Assembly: GCF_024171645.1 (NCBI RefSeq) | Contig: NZ_JALKAC010000011.1 | Coordinates: 124,001-188,000 of the forward strand | Direction: 5' to 3' | From: Flavobacterium sp. HSC-32F16 | GTDB taxonomy: Bacteria; Bacteroidota; Bacteroidia; Flavobacteriales; Flavobacteriaceae | DNA: 64,000 bases | Shown here: positions 61,527 through 64,000 of the stretch, piece by piece | Position numbering within the stretch: position 1 is the first letter of the stretch | Layout: each line of letters starts with the position of its first letter | The notes under the pieces: generated by a model | What the model was told of the DNA's origin: nothing | Databases searched by the model: none | The model's input: the letters and a program-made list of their open reading frames with translations, nothing else | Made by a program: the position numbers and the translations under genes

Positions 61527-62540
61527 ATGGAAATCCAATCCAATTTTTCTTTAAAAAACTACAATACTTTTGGCATTGAAGCCAAAGCCAAACAATTCGC
61601 AGCAGTACACTCTGTCGAAGAATTGAAAACCATTTTAAAAGAAAATAAAAACGAGAAAAAATTCATTCTTGGCGGCGGAAGCAACATGCTTTTGACTAAA
61701 GATATAGATGCATTGGTTATTCATATTGATTTAAAAGGCAAAAAAATAATTAAAGAAGATGATGATTTTGTCTGGGTAGAAAGTCAGGCTGGTGAAACGT
61801 GGCATGATTTTGTTCTTTGGACAATCGATAACAGCTTTGGCGGATTAGAAAATATGTCTTTAATTCCCGGGAATGTTGGCACAACTCCCGTTCAGAATAT
61901 TGGAGCTTACGGAACTGAAATTAAAGATACTTTTGTTTCTTGTGAAGCTTTGAATATCGAAACGCAGGAAACTAAAACTTTTACCAATATTGAATGTAAT
62001 TTCGGATATCGTGAAAGTATTTTTAAGAATGAAGTAAAAGATCAATTCATTATTACTTCGGTTATTTATAAATTAACAAAACGCAATCATAAAATAAATA
62101 CATCTTACGGAGATATTTTAGCTGAATTAGCTAAAAACAATATTACAGAACCTACTTTAAAAGAGGTAAGCAATGCTGTAATTGCCATCAGACAAAGTAA
62201 ACTTCCAGATCCGAAAGAACTTGGAAACAGCGGCAGTTTCTTTAAGAATCCTATTTTACTGAAATCTGATTTTGATAAAATCCATCAAAAATTCCCTGAA
62301 ATGAAGTTTTACGAAGTTTCAGAAACCGAAGTAAAAGTTCCCGCAGGCTGGCTGATTGAACAAGCCGGATTTAAAGGAAAACGTTTTGGCGATGCCGGAG
62401 TTCATAAAAATCAAGCTTTGGTTTTGGTAAATTATGGAAATGCAACTGGTCAGGAAATTTTAGCCGTTTCGAAAGAAGTTCAAAAAACCGTTTTTGAAAC
62501 TTTTGGAATTCATATTGAAGCAGAAGTGAATGTGATTTAA
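61527..62540 (+). CDS. murB: UDP-N-acetylenolpyruvoylglucosamine reductase
   Basis: NADPH-dependent FAD enzyme of peptidoglycan precursor synthesis, converting UDP-GlcNAc-enolpyruvate to UDP-MurNAc. The 337-residue E. coli-type (type I) sequence has the FAD-binding FILGGGSNMLLT, GLENMSLIPGNVGTTPVQNIGAYG, YRESIFKN, and catalytic GNSGSFFKNP (Ser) and the C-terminal Glu in HIEAEVNVI. Cytoplasmic. Preceded by a -7 box at 61494. Confidence 0.96.
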   Translation: MEIQSNFSLKNYNTFGIEAKAKQFAAVHSVEELKTILKENKNEKKFILGGGSNMLLTKDIDALVIHIDLKGKKIIKEDDDFVWVESQAGETWHDFVLWTIDNSFGGLENMSLIPGNVGTTPVQNIGAYGTEIKDTFVSCEALNIETQETKTFTNIECNFGYRESIFKNEVKDQFIITSVIYKLTKRNHKINTSYGDILAELAKNNITEPTLKEVSNAVIAIRQSKLPDPKELGNSGSFFKNPILLKSDFDKIHQKFPEMKFYEVSETEVKVPAGWLIEQAGFKGKRFGDAGVHKNQALVLVNYGNATGQEILAVSKEVQKTVFETFGIHIEAEVNVI

Positions 62541-62541
62541 A

Positions 62542-62599
62542 ACACAAATTTCACTAATTGGCACAAATTTAATTCGTGGAAATTTGTGAAATTCGCAGT
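62542..62599. repeat. Inverted repeat CACAAATTTCACTAATTGG / AATTTGTGAAATTCGC
   Basis: Arms CACAAATTTCAC (62543-62554) and GTGAAATTCGC near 62588, with an inner GGCACAAATTTAATTCGTGG, resemble the outer parts of the 58030-58143 and 58881-59006 elements. It runs up to the PaiB-like gene. Confidence 0.75.
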
Positions 62600-62612
62600 A
62601 AATATTAACAAT

Positions 62613-63227
62613 ATGTACACACCAGATTTATATAAAAATGAAGATCAGGAAGAAATCAGGGCTTTTTTGAAAGAAAATAGTTTTGGAATCCTGATCAATC
62701 AGACTAACGGAAAATTATCTGCAACACATATCCCCATGGAATTGGGAATTAATGCCGATGGAAAAGAAATTCTGGAAGGCCATATTTCGAAACTGAATCC
62801 GCAGTCTGAAGGTTTTGCAGCAAACGATCAGGTTTTGGCTGTTTTTTCTGGTCCGCATAGTTATATTTCTTCTTCCTGGTACGATCATGAAAATGTACCT
62901 ACCTGGAATTACATAGCCGTACATGTTTATGGACGAATCAAGATTGTTGATTACGATACTTCTGTAGAACAGCTAAAAAAGTTAGTTGACAAATACGAAG
63001 CAAACTCCAGAAACCCGGTTCGTGTTGAAAATTTATCTTCAAAAACAATGCGCGAAGCCAGAGGAATTTTTGGTCTTGAAATTGAAATTGATGAGATTCA
63101 GGCCACAAAAAAACTTTCTCAAAACCGCGACGACCACAATTATAAAAATATAATTTCGGAATTGGAAAAAACCGAAAACCCTCAGTCTATTGCTGTTGCA
63201 AAAGAAATGTCAAAATGCCGAAAGTAA
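62613..63227 (+). CDS. FMN-binding PaiB-family protein
   Basis: A 204-residue FMN-binding split-barrel protein of the PaiB (negative transcriptional regulator) family: MYTPDLYKNEDQEEIRAFL, NSFGILINQTNGKLSATHIP, EGHISKLNPQS, FSGPHSYISSSWYDHENVPTWNYIAVHVYG (in outline), and ARGIFGLEIEIDEIQATKKLSQNR. PaiB was first tied to protease-gene control in Bacillus, but most members are likely flavin/heme-binding oxidoreductases. ATG 62613 matches the family start; a GTG at 62586 would lie inside the repeat. Confidence 0.92.
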   Translation: MYTPDLYKNEDQEEIRAFLKENSFGILINQTNGKLSATHIPMELGINADGKEILEGHISKLNPQSEGFAANDQVLAVFSGPHSYISSSWYDHENVPTWNYIAVHVYGRIKIVDYDTSVEQLKKLVDKYEANSRNPVRVENLSSKTMREARGIFGLEIEIDEIQATKKLSQNRDDHNYKNIISELEKTENPQSIAVAKEMSKCRK

Positions 63228-63263
63228 ATTGGCTTTAATCATTGAAAATTAGTAATTCATAAC

Positions 63264-63271
63264 TACATTTG
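63264..63271 (+). promoter_or_regulatory. -7 promoter box for the GT2 gene
   Basis: TACATTTG, 40 nt before ATG 63312. Confidence 0.5.
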
Positions 63272-63311
63272 TTCTCGCAAAAATTCAAGTACTAACAGAC
63301 ATTAAAACTAT

Positions 63312-64000
63312 ATGCTTATAACTTTATTTTACTTCTTTATTGCTGTTGTTTTTATTCAACTTTTCTACTATTTAGGAATTTTTGGAAAGTTTGCTTTTGC
63401 CAAACCTCAAGAAATTACAAAAAAAAACATTCCAGTTTCTGTAATTGTCTGCGCAAAAAATGAAGAAGAAAATGTAAAGAAATTTGTCCCGTTATTAGCC
63501 GAACAAAATTATCCTGACTTTGAAATTGTTTTAATCGATGATGCTTCAAGTGATGAAACACTGGAAGTTTTTGAAGAATTCGAAAAACAATACTCAAACA
63601 TTCGCCTGGTTAAAGTTGAAAATAACGAAGCTTTTTGGGGAAATAAAAAATACGCTTTAACCTTAGGCATCAAAGCAGCTAAGAAAGATTACCTATTATT
63701 TACTGATGCTGATTGTTATCCAACTTCAAAAGACTGGATTACTGCCATGACTTCTCAATTTACCGCAGATAAAACTATTGTTTTAGGATATGGAGGTTAC
63801 GAAAAGAGAGAACGCTCTTTTTTAAATAAAATAATTCGTTTTGAAACCGTTTTAACTGCAGTTCAATATTTTTCATGGGCAAAAGCAGGACTTCCGTATA
63901 TGGGAGTCGGTCGAAATTTAGCCTATAAAAAAGAAGAGTTTTTTAATGTAAATGGTTTCATCGATCATATTCAGGTTCGTTCCGGTGATGATGATTTGTT
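63312..64000 (+). CDS. GT2-family glycosyltransferase (cut by window end)
   Basis: The first 229 residues of a processive-type or membrane-anchored GT2 enzyme; the reading frame runs open past position 64000. An N-terminal hydrophobic helix (about 3-22) is followed by the GT-A domain: VSVIVCAKNEEENVKKFVP, IVLIDDASSDETLEVF, YLLFTDADCYPTSKDW (DXD), and RSGDDDL at the very end, matching the third acidic motif. It transfers an NDP-sugar to an envelope acceptor. Start ATG 63312. Completeness and C-terminal helices cannot be judged. Confidence 0.88.
   Translation, partial: MLITLFYFFIAVVFIQLFYYLGIFGKFAFAKPQEITKKNIPVSVIVCAKNEEENVKKFVPLLAEQNYPDFEIVLIDDASSDETLEVFEEFEKQYSNIRLVKVENNEAFWGNKKYALTLGIKAAKKDYLLFTDADCYPTSKDWITAMTSQFTADKTIVLGYGGYEKRERSFLNKIIRFETVLTAVQYFSWAKAGLPYMGVGRNLAYKKEEFFNVNGFIDHIQVRSGDDDL

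Overview
This 64 kb window is AT-rich chromosomal DNA from a member of the Bacteroidota, most probably a Flavobacterium. The evidence is a SusC/SusD pair, a TonB-dependent receptor with a DUF4249 partner, and the gene order parA-parB-DUF5683-dapB-lepB-wbqC. Many promoters carry the Bacteroidota -7 box TAnnTTTG, genes lack Shine-Dalgarno sites, and the intergenic repeats (GCCACAGATT...AATCTGTGGC, AATTCGTGAAATTCGTGGC, CCGCAAAG...) are of a kind I recall from flavobacterial genomes. No phage, insertion sequence, CRISPR array or rRNA was seen. There is one tRNA (Pro, anticodon TGG).

Layout. 0-9 kb: TonB receptor/DUF4249 lipoprotein, an unknown membrane protein, a stand-alone methionine aminopeptidase, a GH130 enzyme, a LuxR-type regulator and a secreted DUF1349 lipoprotein. 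9-18 kb: a Crp-like regulator with a tautomerase and an NTF2-like protein; the DUF4130/radical-SAM DNA-repair pair; an alpha/beta hydrolase and EamA exporter divergent from an Lrp/AsnC regulator across a perfect inverted repeat; then a caspase/CHAT-like protein lacking its catalytic residues, AraC regulator, small protein and pentapeptide-repeat protein. 18-25 kb: a three-gene SusC/SusD/DUF4957-DUF5123 locus without local enzymes, with a perfect LacI-like palindrome next to the promoter. 25-27.8 kb: MFS exporter and divergent AraC regulator.

27.8-35 kb is the most coherent accessory unit, a copper-handling island: a Cys-rich exported protein, a DUF3347 protein, an AraC-type regulator with an N-terminal metal-binding (HMA) domain, a CopA-type P1B ATPase, a multicopper oxidase with a CopB-like C-terminal domain, and a 52-residue exported Lys/Cys-rich peptide. 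35-40 kb: DUF4442, DUF4870, a structured RNA candidate and a PadR/PspC/two-DUF2807 envelope-stress-like cluster. 40-44.6 kb: trxB, tRNA-Pro, a large exported beta-helix protein and a frameshifted rlpA.

44.8-64 kb is mostly housekeeping: parAB, DUF5683, dapB, lepB, wbqC; mutL with two rhomboid proteases and an EEP-family phosphatase; ribH, a TPR protein, recF, DUF2461, a GT4 glycosyltransferase, a Tat-exported HisC-like aminotransferase, murB, a PaiB-like protein and a GT2 glycosyltransferase cut by the window end. Between 56.8 and 62.6 kb almost every intergenic gap holds a nested inverted repeat. Most genes are ordinary; the less usual observations are the metal-sensing AraC fusion, the oxidase/CopB fusion, the pseudo-protease, the operator palindromes, the RNA candidate and the rlpA frameshift. 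All family assignments were made by eye without searches.
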